Positions 1 through 6,241 of a DNA stretch of 8,253 nucleotides are shown piece by piece. How positions within the stretch are numbered: position 1 is the first letter of the stretch; every line of letters begins with the position of its first letter. The stretch comes from Thiohalobacter sp. (GTDB lineage Bacteria; Pseudomonadota; Gammaproteobacteria; DSM-19610), in contig JALVCM010000407.1 of NCBI GenBank assembly GCA_027010005.1, positions 1 to 8,253 of the forward strand. Direction: 5' to 3'. The notes beneath the pieces were generated by a model. The model was not told the DNA's origin, did no database searches, and saw nothing but the letters and a program-made list of their open reading frames with translations. A program made the translations under genes and the position numbers.

Positions 1-36
1 AGTAAAAGCAGAAAACTTTTATCTCATTGATAAATA

Positions 37-112
37 TGGTGGCCGGGGACAGAATCGAACTGCCGACACGGGGATTTTCAATCCCCTGCTCTACCAACTG
101 AGCTACCCGGCC
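37..112 (-). tRNA. tRNA-Phe (anticodon GAA), CCA encoded
   Basis: Read on the minus strand this folds into a full cloverleaf of 76 bases. The 7-bp acceptor stem GGCCGGG/CCCGGCC is perfectly paired. The D-arm is GCTC/GAGC and the anticodon stem is GGGGA/TCCCC around the loop TTGAAAA, giving anticodon GAA for phenylalanine. The T-arm GGCAG/CTGTC encloses TTCGATT. The discriminator base is A and CCA is encoded. It has its own strong promoter and lies downstream of yggX on the same strand. Past the 3' end (positions 3-21) there is only a weak AT-rich 6-bp inverted repeat, TAAAAG/CTTTTA, which could help termination but is not a convincing terminator. Confidence 0.97.
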
Positions 113-129
113 GGAGAAAGGAAGCGCGT

Positions 130-158
130 ATTAAACAGGTCGGCTCGGCGGGCGTCAA
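130..158 (-). promoter_or_regulatory. Sigma-70 promoter of tRNA-Phe
   Basis: On the minus strand a -35 box TTGACG (158-153) and a -10 box TTTAAT (135-130) are separated by exactly 17 bases. The -10 box ends about 17 bases before the mature tRNA, leaving a short 5' leader. The bases just after the -10 box are GC-rich (ACGCGC), as is typical of stable-RNA promoters under stringent control. The -35 box lies inside a perfect 15-base inverted repeat, CGGGC-TTGAC-GCCCG (163-149). The call rests on consensus match, spacing and position. Confidence 0.8.
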
Positions 159-171
159 GCCCGAATGCCGG

Positions 172-194
172 TAATCCTGCCATTTGGCGGATTA
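172..194. other. Hairpin between yggX and the tRNA-Phe promoter
   Basis: TAATCC at 172-177 pairs with GGATTA at 189-194, and GCCA (179-182) pairs with TGGC (185-188), with one bulged T at 178 and a very short loop. It starts 17 bases beyond the yggX stop codon, where a transcript end would be expected. No run of T follows on either strand, so it is not a canonical intrinsic terminator. It may protect the mRNA 3' end or be a weak terminator. Confidence 0.35.
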
Positions 195-211
195 TCGGGG
201 GGTTACGGGAC

Positions 212-484
212 TCACTTCTCCGGAGGAACAAATCCCTCCGGGGTATCGGCACCTTCGCCAAAAAAGAATTTTTCCATTTGCTCTTCGAGAAACTTGCGTG
301 CTTTCGGGTCGACCGGGGACAGGCGGTACTCGTTGATCAGCATGGTCTGCTGGCCCATCCATTTCTGCCAGGCTTCTTTTGACACATTCTCGAAAATCCG
401 CTTGCCGAGTTCACCGGGATAGGTCTGACGATCCAGCCCTTCCGCTTCCTTACCCAGAACTACGCAATTTACCATTCGGGCCAT
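212..484 (-). CDS. yggX: YggX, Fe(2+)-trafficking / oxidative damage protection protein
   Basis: This 90-residue cytoplasmic protein matches the small YggX family, about 90 residues long. The family protects Fe-S clusters against superoxide and is linked to iron handling; it is SoxRS-regulated in E. coli. Family marks seen here are Cys7 near the N-terminus ([14 protein letters not shown]), the YPGELGKRI core, [21 protein letters not shown] and an acidic C-terminus. The reading frame stays open upstream to 598, but that part overlaps mutY. The ATG at 484 gives the family length and has a strong ribosome site, AAGGAGA, nine bases before it. That site overlaps the mutY stop codon, so translation of the two genes is probably coupled. 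The order mutY-yggX is conserved in many gammaproteobacteria, which supports the assignment. Confidence 0.95.
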   Translation of the reverse strand: MARMVNCVVLGKEAEGLDRQTYPGELGKRIFENVSKEAWQKWMGQQTMLINEYRLSPVDPKARKFLEEQMEKFFFGEGADTPEGFVPPEK

Positions 485-492
485 GCCGGATG

Positions 493-499
493 TCTCCTT
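493..499 (-). promoter_or_regulatory. yggX ribosome binding site overlapping the mutY stop
   Basis: AAGGAGA on the minus strand lies nine bases before the yggX ATG and shares its first two bases with the mutY stop codon TAA (500-498). It decides the yggX start in favour of 484 over the longer open frame to 598. Confidence 0.8.
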
Positions 500-1535
500 A
501 ATCTGATGCCTGCAAACGCTGCAGCAGGCGTTGAACGGGCGCTGGCAGTCCCAGCGCCCCGGGTTGCCGGGTGTTATACCAGACTCCCTCATGACCATCC
601 ATCACAGAAAACACCGGGTTTTGCAGCCGGACGAGACACGGTGTGATATCCAGGTGAAAATGACTGAAGGTATGGCGTACCACGTCGTGCTGCTGGATTT
701 CCCCCGGCAAGCTTCTCTCATCCAGCCAGCCCTGCAATTCGGCTGCACCGGCAAACTCGGGGAAACTCCACAGGCCGCCCCAGATACCGCTGGCTGGCCG
801 CTGCTGCAACCACACAGCCTGCTGCGTATCCTGCAACAACAGCATGTGAACCTCGCGCACCGGTAACACCTTGCGCGGCCTGGGTGACGGCAGGTCACGC
901 TGGATGCCCTGGCGCCGTGCAAGACAACCTGACGTTAACGGGCAGGATTCGCAGTCCGGTGTACCGCGCCGACAAACGGTTGCGCCAAGATCCATCATGG
1001 CCTGGTTGTAGGCTGCCACATTCTGTTGCGGTGTCGCGGCCTCGGCCAGTAACCATAATTCACGCAGCACAGTACTGTTACCCGTCCATCCGTGCACTGC
1101 GTGATAGCGCGCCAGCACACGTTTTACGTTCCCGTCCAGGATGGCGTGGCGCTGGCCACAGGCCAGTGAAAGAATGGCGCCCGCCGTCGAGCGGCCAATG
1201 CCGGGCAATGCCTCGACCTGTTCAAACTGTTCGGGGAAGATGCCCTTGTACGTGTCGCGCACAAGGCGGGCGGCCTTGTGCAGGTTGCGTGCCCGCGCGT
1301 AATAGCCAAGCCCCGACCAGTGGTGGAGTACATCATCGAGTGGGGCATCGGCTAGCTGCTGGACATCAGGGAATCGCGACATGAAGCGCTGGTAAAAAGG
1401 AATGACAGTCTTTACCTGGGTCTGCTGCAACATGATTTCCGAAACCCACACCCGATAAGGGGTGGGTTGCTGCTGCCAGGGAAGATCCTTTCGGCCGTGA
1501 TCCGCAAACCAGGCCAGTATGTTTTCTGAAAACAT
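498..1535 (-). CDS. mutY: MutY, adenine DNA glycosylase
   Basis: MutY removes adenine mispaired with 8-oxoguanine and so starts base-excision repair of oxidative damage. The protein has 345 residues, close to E. coli MutY at about 350. The N-terminal HhH-GPD fold carries the catalytic glutamate Glu33 in [10 protein letters not shown], the helix-hairpin-helix [12 protein letters not shown] (110-121) and the catalytic aspartate Asp134 in LDGNVKR. The 4Fe-4S ligands are Cys188, Cys195, Cys198 and Cys204 with the typical spacing C-X6-C-X2-C-X5-C. The NUDIX-like C-terminal domain (about 225-340) that recognises 8-oxoG includes [10 protein letters not shown]. Nothing essential is missing. The ATG shares one base with the upstream epimerase stop (TGATG), and its ribosome site is weak (AGGCAGC), so initiation may depend on translation of the upstream gene. 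yggX follows directly. Confidence 0.97.
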   Translation of the reverse strand: MFSENILAWFADHGRKDLPWQQQPTPYRVWVSEIMLQQTQVKTVIPFYQRFMSRFPDVQQLADAPLDDVLHHWSGLGYYARARNLHKAARLVRDTYKGIFPEQFEQVEALPGIGRSTAGAILSLACGQRHAILDGNVKRVLARYHAVHGWTGNSTVLRELWLLAEAATPQQNVAAYNQAMMDLGATVCRRGTPDCESCPLTSGCLARRQGIQRDLPSPRPRKVLPVREVHMLLLQDTQQAVWLQQRPASGIWGGLWSFPEFAGAAELQGWLDERSLPGEIQQHDVVRHTFSHFHLDITPCLVRLQNPVFSVMDGHEGVWYNTRQPGALGLPAPVQRLLQRLQASD

Positions 1536-2560
1536 CAGCTGCCTGCAGAACGATCGACCCCGTAATACTCACAGTACCAGTCAACAAAATTCGCAACACC
1601 CTGCTCGACCGACATGTCCGGCTTGTAGCCCACATCACGAACCAGGTCCTGCACGTCGGCATAGGTGTCCGGTACATCACCGGCCTGCAGAGGCAACAGG
1701 TTCTTCTCGGCTTTTATCCCCAGGCAGTCTTCCAGCACTTCGATATAGTGCATCAGTTCCACCGGTTCGTTGTTACCGATGTTGTACAGGGCATAGGGTC
1801 CGGTACTGCTGGCCGAATCGGGATGATCTCCGGACCAGTCCGGGTTGGGCTGTGCGACCCGGTCCAGGGTTCGGATCACACCCTCCACAATGTCATCGAT
1901 GTAAGTGAAATCACGACGGTGCTTGCCGTAATTAAATACATCGATGGGTTCACCGGCAAGAATCTTGCGCGTGAACAGGAACAACGCCATATCGGGACGC
2001 CCCCAGGGGCCGTATACGGTAAAGAACCTCAGGCCTGTGGTGGGCAGCTTGTACAGGTGACTGTAGGTATGCGCCATCAACTCATTGGCTTTTTTGGTGG
2101 CAGCATAGATACTGACCGGGTGGTCAACGTTATCATGCACCGAGAAGGGCATTTTGGTATTGGACCCGTACACGGAGCTGCTGGATGCATAGACCAGGTG
2201 CTCGACATCGTTATAGCGACACCCTTCGAGGATATTCATAAAGCCGACGACGTTGGTATCGATATAGGAATTCGGGTTCTCCAGCGAGTAGCGCACACCG
2301 GCCTGAGCGGCCAGGTTGACGACCCGGTCCGGTCTGTGTGTTTTGAACACCTCGGCAACCCCGTCACGATCTGCAATATCGAGGCGCACATCGGTAAACC
2401 CCGGGTTATCGCTGACCCGCGCCAGCCTGGCTTCTTTAAGCGAGGGATCGTAATAGTCATTCAGGTTATCAATACCGATCACTTCATCACCGCGCTCCAG
2501 TAATCGAATAGCCAGGTCATTACCGATAAAACCGGCTGCACCGGTGATTAACACTTTCAT
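1535..2560 (-). CDS. NAD-dependent sugar epimerase, UDP-glucuronate 4-epimerase type
   Basis: This 341-residue extended short-chain dehydrogenase/reductase should invert C4 of a UDP-sugar, making a galacturonate-type nucleotide sugar for surface polysaccharide. The NAD-binding motif GAAGFIG is at 7-13, followed by [12 protein letters not shown], a signature of the UDP-glucuronate 4-epimerase branch. The catalytic set is SSSSVYG (126-132) and Tyr152/Lys156 in [22 protein letters not shown] and the [14 protein letters not shown] stretch also fit this branch. The length fits the family (about 335). The start ATG has AGGA eight bases upstream. The stop overlaps the mutY start by one base. Because the upstream neighbour is a TviB/WbpO-type dehydrogenase, the true substrate could be an N-acetylated uronate instead of UDP-GlcA; sequence alone does not settle this. 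Confidence 0.9.
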   Translation of the reverse strand: MKVLITGAAGFIGNDLAIRLLERGDEVIGIDNLNDYYDPSLKEARLARVSDNPGFTDVRLDIADRDGVAEVFKTHRPDRVVNLAAQAGVRYSLENPNSYIDTNVVGFMNILEGCRYNDVEHLVYASSSSVYGSNTKMPFSVHDNVDHPVSIYAATKKANELMAHTYSHLYKLPTTGLRFFTVYGPWGRPDMALFLFTRKILAGEPIDVFNYGKHRRDFTYIDDIVEGVIRTLDRVAQPNPDWSGDHPDSASSTGPYALYNIGNNEPVELMHYIEVLEDCLGIKAEKNLLPLQAGDVPDTYADVQDLVRDVGYKPDMSVEQGVANFVDWYCEYYGVDRSAGS

Positions 2561-2605
2561 AGTCTTTTTCCTGAGTTACAAAATTCCGGGAACCTCTGAT
2601 TAATT

Positions 2606-2691
2606 CGTCATTGCGAGGAACGAAGTGACGCGGCAATCTCTAACAGACTGATTCCATAGCGTGAGATTGCCGCGCTTCGCTCGCAATGACG
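2606..2691. repeat. Palindromic interspersed repeat, copy 1 (REP/MITE-like)
   Basis: This 86-base imperfect palindrome begins CGTCATTGCGAG and ends CTCGCAATGACG. The left arm (2606-2640, 35 bases) and right arm (2663-2691, 29 bases) are complementary throughout, except that the left arm carries two extra triplets, GAA and TGA. The 22-base centre (2641-2662) is not self-complementary but is largely conserved in copy 2. It fills most of the gap between the dehydrogenase and epimerase genes, starting 14 bases after the dehydrogenase stop. As RNA it would form a long stable stem that could end or attenuate transcription, or set different levels of the two flanking messages. No coding sequence or transposase is linked to it. 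Confidence 0.9.
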
Positions 2692-2705
2692 TAAATCATG
2701 AGAAT

Positions 2706-3983
2706 TCAAAGCCTGCCGTCGACTGCGTTGGCCGGCAGCAGATACTTGACATCGTACAGGACACTGTCCGGTTTGCCGAACGCGCGGATACCGGCCTCGC
2801 CCAGATCACGGAACCGGTCGTGGGCAACCGCTATCACGATAGCATCGTAACACCCCGCTTCCGGTTGACTGACCGGGCGTATGTCGTACATGCGCTCAGC
2901 CTCTTCACTATCGACCCATGGATCATACACATCGACCGTTGCGCTATACCCCTGCAAGGCCTCGATCACATCGATCACACGCGTGTTGCGCAAATCGGGG
3001 CAATTCTCCTTGAAGGCCAGCCCCATCACCAGTATGCGTGCATCGCACACCCGCAGCCGGGCACGGTTCATCAGCCTGAATACCTGCTCCGCGACATAGG
3101 CACCCATGCCGTCGTTAATGCGCCGCCCTGCCAGGATGACCTCGGGATGGTAACCGATCTCCTGCGCCTTGTGTGTCAGATAGTACGGGTCTACACCGAT
3201 ACAATGCCCGCCGACCAGGCCCGGACGAAAAGGCAGGAAATTCCACTTGGTTCCTGCCGCCTCCAGGACTTCCTGGGTATCGATATCAAGCCGGTTGAAA
3301 ATCAGTGCCAGCTCGTTGACCAGTGCAATGTTGATATCGCGCTGGGTATTCTCGATTACCTTGGCCGCCTCGGCAACGCGGATACTGCTGACCTTGTGGG
3401 TACCGGCCTCGATAATCTTACCGTACAGGGCGTCGACAAAGTCAGCGGCCTCCGGTGTGGAGCCGGATGTCACTTTGGTGATACGGGACAACCGGTGTTC
3501 CCTGTCGCCGGGGTTGACCCGCTCGGGACTGTAACCGACAAAAAAATCCTGGTTGAACACCAGCCCGGACGTTTCCTCCAGTACCGGCACACAGATTTCC
3601 TCGGTCGCACCCGGGTAGACAGTCGATTCATAAATGGCCACATCACCCGGCCTGAGCAGGCCGCCCAGCATGTGACTCGCCGACACCAGCGGCCCGAGGT
3701 CCGGCCGCTTGTAGCGATCAATCGGGGTAGGCGCGGTAACAATAAATACATTGCACCCGGCCAGATCATCAAGCTTGTCGCAATAGTCCAGCTGACCGGC
3801 CGAAGCAAGCACTTCGTTATCAACTTCCAGGGTGCTGTCCCTGCCGGACCTCAGTTCATTGATACGCTGCGCATTGATATCAAAACCGAGTGTCGGCAGC
3901 TGCTTGCCGAACTCAACGGCCAGTGGCAATCCGACATAACCCAGGCCGATGATACCGACTCGCGCCTTTTCAGTACTCAGCAC
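2706..3983 (-). CDS. tviB: UDP-N-acetylhexosamine 6-dehydrogenase (TviB/VipA/WbpO family)
   Basis: This 425-residue nucleotide-sugar dehydrogenase oxidises C6 of UDP-GlcNAc or UDP-GalNAc, using two NAD+, to the uronic acid. The N-terminal Rossmann motif [10 protein letters not shown] is at 13-22. [13 protein letters not shown] and [12 protein letters not shown] follow, with Glu154 in SPERVNPGD, Lys208 in [12 protein letters not shown] and the catalytic Cys261 in [12 protein letters not shown]. The C-terminal UDP-binding domain includes [15 protein letters not shown] (321-335) and YDPWVD. As I recall them, these segments closely follow Salmonella TviB, which has the same length. The start is GTG: no ATG lies in frame between it and the upstream stop, and the residues before the Rossmann motif match the family. 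A three-codon out-of-frame ORF (ATG at 3988) overlaps it. The asmA stop is 30 bases upstream. UDP-GlcNAc versus UDP-GalNAc cannot be decided. Confidence 0.93.
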   Translation of the reverse strand: MLSTEKARVGIIGLGYVGLPLAVEFGKQLPTLGFDINAQRINELRSGRDSTLEVDNEVLASAGQLDYCDKLDDLAGCNVFIVTAPTPIDRYKRPDLGPLVSASHMLGGLLRPGDVAIYESTVYPGATEEICVPVLEETSGLVFNQDFFVGYSPERVNPGDREHRLSRITKVTSGSTPEAADFVDALYGKIIEAGTHKVSSIRVAEAAKVIENTQRDINIALVNELALIFNRLDIDTQEVLEAAGTKWNFLPFRPGLVGGHCIGVDPYYLTHKAQEIGYHPEVILAGRRINDGMGAYVAEQVFRLMNRARLRVCDARILVMGLAFKENCPDLRNTRVIDVIEALQGYSATVDVYDPWVDSEEAERMYDIRPVSQPEAGCYDAIVIAVAHDRFRDLGEAGIRAFGKPDSVLYDVKYLLPANAVDGRL

Positions 3984-4013
3984 ACCATACCCCGGATTCT
4001 GAATCCCGCCCCG

Positions 4014-6002
4014 TTAACGGAACAGACCCTTGAGTGAATCGCCAAACTGCTTCTCCAGTTGTTTCTCAAGCTTTTTCCTGACCTTCTTTTTAATTTCCTT
4101 TTTCGCCGCATCCTTCACGACAGCGTCCAGTTTGACCTGGTATTCCGGCGCAGCAAAGGTTCCGCTCACCTTGACCGGGATCGCGATACCCTTGAGTTCC
4201 TCGAGCTCCTTGCCACCCTGACCTTCGAGGCTGCCAACCAGCTTTGCCGTCACCAGGTAATCAATGGTCTCGTCCGGCAGGCTGACCTTGCCCTTTCCGT
4301 CTACCCGCAACAGCGGACTCTTGAGCAACAGGTCGTTATTACGAATGACACCGTTTGTTACGGTGGCGGTACCGCGCATTTCAGAAAAGTCGGTCTGTTC
4401 CGGTGTGTTGTCCGCCGGCATGGGCTTGCCCTTGAGCAGCGCCTGTGCCTTGCGGATCAGGCGAATCAGGTTAACACCCTTCACTGCACCATCCGTGAAG
4501 GCAAACGACAGTTTGCCGTTGAGGGTGCGCTTGAACGCATCGGGTGTCTGCCCTTTTGCCGTCAGTTTTGCGCTGACCTCGGCCCTGCCCAGCAGGCGGT
4601 CCTGGTCGATCATATCCTTGAGCAGTGGGCCAACCTGCACACCGGACAGGGTTTCATTCAGTGAAATCACCGGCCTTGTGCCACGCACATCCAGCTTCAC
4701 ATCCCCCTGGTATGTCCCTTCGTACAGGGAGGCAGTTGCCGGGTAGACCCGTACCACGCCGTCTTTTGCATTCAGTTCCATCGAAATATCACGGCTGCGC
4801 AACTGCGCCGCCTTGAGCTCACCGACGGCAAGCTTGCCGACAACATTGAGGCCGCGCAGTGTTTCAACCGGGATCATCCCGGCACCGGCTGCGGCGGCTG
4901 CCGTGGGTGTTGCAGGCACAGCTTCCTGCTGCGGCGGCAGGTAACGGTCAACATCCATCGCATCGAGGCGGATATCGAAACGGATTGCCGGCCGTGCAAA
5001 ACTGGCAACGGAGAGACTGCCATCCACTGTCGAGTCATCCAGGCGAATACGCAGCCCGGACAGTTTCAGGCTGTCTTTAGTGGCTGCCAGCGCGAGTACG
5101 GCGTCTGCACGCCCGAGCACATTCGGGTCCGAGGTTTCCGGCAATGGCAGACCAAGTGACGTCATCAGGTCGCGCGGGACAAATTCCCTGACCTTCAGCT
5201 TGCCGTCGAAACTGGCATCACCCAGGATCTGTTTACCCGAGAGCTCACCTTCCAGCGTCAGGTCGGCAATACGTAAAACCAGGTCTGACAGCTTCAGGGT
5301 CTGGGCATCGACATCGACGTCAATATCAAAATCAAGTTTCGGGGCCAGGCCGGTTTTCGGCAGGCCGGTACCTTTCACCTGCATCGACAGTGAAACCGGA
5401 ACACTCTTCCCGGACCCGATGGCTCCGGTCTCCAGGGTTAAGTCACTCACCTGGTAACGACTGCCGCTATGGCGGTCATCCCAGACAATCTGTGCATCGG
5501 TAATTTCAACCCCGCCGATCGCCAGCCCGGCCAGTACCGGTACGCCAGCAGCTTGCGGAGGCGTTTCCTTTTTGGCAGCCGTGGCCTTTTGCGCCGGCGT
5601 ACCCGCCAGGTCCTGCCAGTTGGTCCTGCCTGACTTGTTGGTTTCCAGTGAAACCTGCAGCCCTTTCAACACCACCGTATCCATGACCAGTTTCCTGGAC
5701 AACAGTGGCAACAGTTTCACACGGATCTGTACCGTCTCGACCTGTGCAAACGGCTGCGCGGAAAAACCCTTCGCATTGGACAGGCTGCTTTCGCCAATCA
5801 CGACACCCAGCCACGGAAACACTGACAGCTCCAGGTCGCCCTCCATGGTCAGGGTTCGCCCGGTGTTTGATTCCACGGCGCTGGCAATCTCCGGCTTGAA
5901 GTCATTCGGGTTGATGACCATTGGCAATACAATAACGGCCACAATGACCAGCACCAGCAACACCCCGGCGCCCAGTCCCACCCAGCGAATCAACTTACCC
6001 AT
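4014..6002 (-). CDS. AsmA-family envelope protein
   Basis: This 662-residue protein is anchored by one N-terminal membrane helix (about 7-29, hydrophobic run after MGKLIRW), with the rest in the periplasm. The N-terminal AsmA domain begins NPNDFKPEIASAVESNTGRTLTMEG (31 onward) and continues FPWLGVVIGESSLSNAKGF. An Ala/Pro/Lys-rich linker lies near 132-155 and an Ala-rich one near 360-376. The C-terminal AsmA_2-like region spans about 490-620 (LNGKLSFAFTDGAVKGVNLIRLIRKAQ). The end is a highly basic helix (about 630-650) followed by FGDSLKGLFR. AsmA proteins are relatives of lipid-transport bridge proteins and influence outer-membrane lipid and porin homeostasis. The frame stays open 28 codons further into the tRNA-Gly gene (MGSIPITRS), a familiar tRNA artefact, so the ATG at 6002 with AGGGGC upstream is chosen. 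The exact AsmA subgroup is uncertain. Confidence 0.9.
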   Translation of the reverse strand: MGKLIRWVGLGAGVLLVLVIVAVIVLPMVINPNDFKPEIASAVESNTGRTLTMEGDLELSVFPWLGVVIGESSLSNAKGFSAQPFAQVETVQIRVKLLPLLSRKLVMDTVVLKGLQVSLETNKSGRTNWQDLAGTPAQKATAAKKETPPQAAGVPVLAGLAIGGVEITDAQIVWDDRHSGSRYQVSDLTLETGAIGSGKSVPVSLSMQVKGTGLPKTGLAPKLDFDIDVDVDAQTLKLSDLVLRIADLTLEGELSGKQILGDASFDGKLKVREFVPRDLMTSLGLPLPETSDPNVLGRADAVLALAATKDSLKLSGLRIRLDDSTVDGSLSVASFARPAIRFDIRLDAMDVDRYLPPQQEAVPATPTAAAAAGAGMIPVETLRGLNVVGKLAVGELKAAQLRSRDISMELNAKDGVVRVYPATASLYEGTYQGDVKLDVRGTRPVISLNETLSGVQVGPLLKDMIDQDRLLGRAEVSAKLTAKGQTPDAFKRTLNGKLSFAFTDGAVKGVNLIRLIRKAQALLKGKPMPADNTPEQTDFSEMRGTATVTNGVIRNNDLLLKSPLLRVDGKGKVSLPDETIDYLVTAKLVGSLEGQGGKELEELKGIAIPVKVSGTFAAPEYQVKLDAVVKDAAKKEIKKKVRKKLEKQLEKQFGDSLKGLFR

Positions 6003-6058
6003 ATGAAAGCCCCTGTTACCTGACAACCGGCGCAATGCAGCAGACGGAATCCTGAAGA

Positions 6059-6132
6059 TGGAGCGGGTGATGGGAATCGAACCCACGTTTGAAGCTTGGG
6101 AAGCTCCAGTTCTACCATTGAACTACACCCGC
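6059..6132 (-). tRNA. tRNA-Gly (anticodon CCC), CCA encoded
   Basis: A complete 74-base cloverleaf on the minus strand. The acceptor stem is GCGGGTG/CACCCGC and the D-arm GTTC/GAAC. The anticodon stem GGAGC/GCTTC, with one G-U pair, encloses TTCCCAA, giving anticodon CCC for glycine. The T-arm GTGGG/CCCAT encloses TTCGATT. The discriminator base is T and CCA is encoded. The body resembles the E. coli glyU tRNA. It lies 56 bases upstream of the AsmA-family start on the same strand with no visible terminator between. Long open frames running into it from both strands (with the peptides MGSIPITRS and MGIEPT) are translation artefacts of the tRNA. Confidence 0.97.
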
Positions 6133-6153
6133 GTACGTGCGTACCGCCAACAG

Positions 6154-6181
6154 TTTACAGAACAACCGGTACAGGTGTCAC
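6154..6181 (-). promoter_or_regulatory. Probable sigma-70 promoter of tRNA-Gly
   Basis: On the minus strand GTGACA (6181-6176, five of six -35 bases) and TGTAAA (6159-6154, four of six -10 bases) are 16 bases apart and would start transcription about 14 bases before the tRNA. It is the best candidate in the divergent gap. It may also drive the downstream asmA gene, which has no clear promoter of its own in the 56-base spacer. Confidence 0.5.
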
Positions 6182-6199
6182 CACCCGCTACCGGTACAG
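6165..6199. repeat. Ten-base direct repeat ACCGGTACAG in the divergent promoter region
   Basis: ACCGGTACAG occurs at 6165-6174 and again at 6190-6199, 25 bases apart start to start. Each contains the self-complementary hexamer ACCGGT. The first copy lies in the spacer of the proposed tRNA-Gly promoter. Two identical sites near a promoter could be a regulator's binding sites, but no regulator is encoded nearby and chance cannot be excluded. Confidence 0.4.
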
Positions 6200-6215
6200 C
6201 ACGGCATTTCCACAT

Positions 6216-6241
6216 GCATGCTACATTTACTGTAGCCATGC
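6216..6241 (+). promoter_or_regulatory. Hairpin covering the probable start codon of the downstream gene
   Basis: GCATGCTACA (6216-6225) pairs with TGTAGCCATGC (6231-6241) with a single bulged base and the five-base loop TTTAC. The right arm contains the ATG at 6238 that is the likely start of the exported protein gene. In the mRNA this stem would hide the start codon; in DNA it is a 26-base near-palindrome that could be an operator. Confidence 0.45.

Noticed and set aside
37..112. tRNA-Phe or tRNA-Gly as an integration site for a mobile element
   Set aside because: No integrase, no duplicated tRNA 3' end and no foreign-looking genes are seen beside either tRNA.
485..598. 38-residue N-terminal extension of YggX
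   Set aside because: It overlaps the mutY coding end, is out of keeping with the 90-residue family, and a strong ribosome site points to the ATG at 484.
1748..2503. Long open frame antisense to the epimerase gene (251 codons, plus strand)
   Set aside because: It lies wholly over a well-supported gene, shows no recognisable motifs, and its composition follows from the codon pattern of the other strand.
3977..3988. Three-codon ORF (ATG GTG TGC TGA) overlapping the dehydrogenase GTG start
   Set aside because: It could be a translational leader, but it is too short to tell from chance and has no strong ribosome site of its own.
2661..4037. 458-codon plus-strand open frame antisense to the dehydrogenase gene
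   Set aside because: It mirrors the dehydrogenase coding sequence, starts inside the palindromic repeat, and has no family signature; the minus-strand protein matches TviB throughout.
6003..6086. Extra 28-residue N-terminus on the AsmA-family protein (MGSIPITRS...)
   Set aside because: It is the antisense-free reading of the tRNA-Gly gene itself, a known tRNA translation artefact. The membrane helix follows the ATG at 6002, which has a ribosome site.
6058..6237. 60-residue N-terminal extension of the exported protein (MERVMGIEPTFEAWEAPVLPLNYTRV...)
   Set aside because: The first part is the reverse strand of tRNA-Gly, another common artefact, and the signal peptide lies after it.
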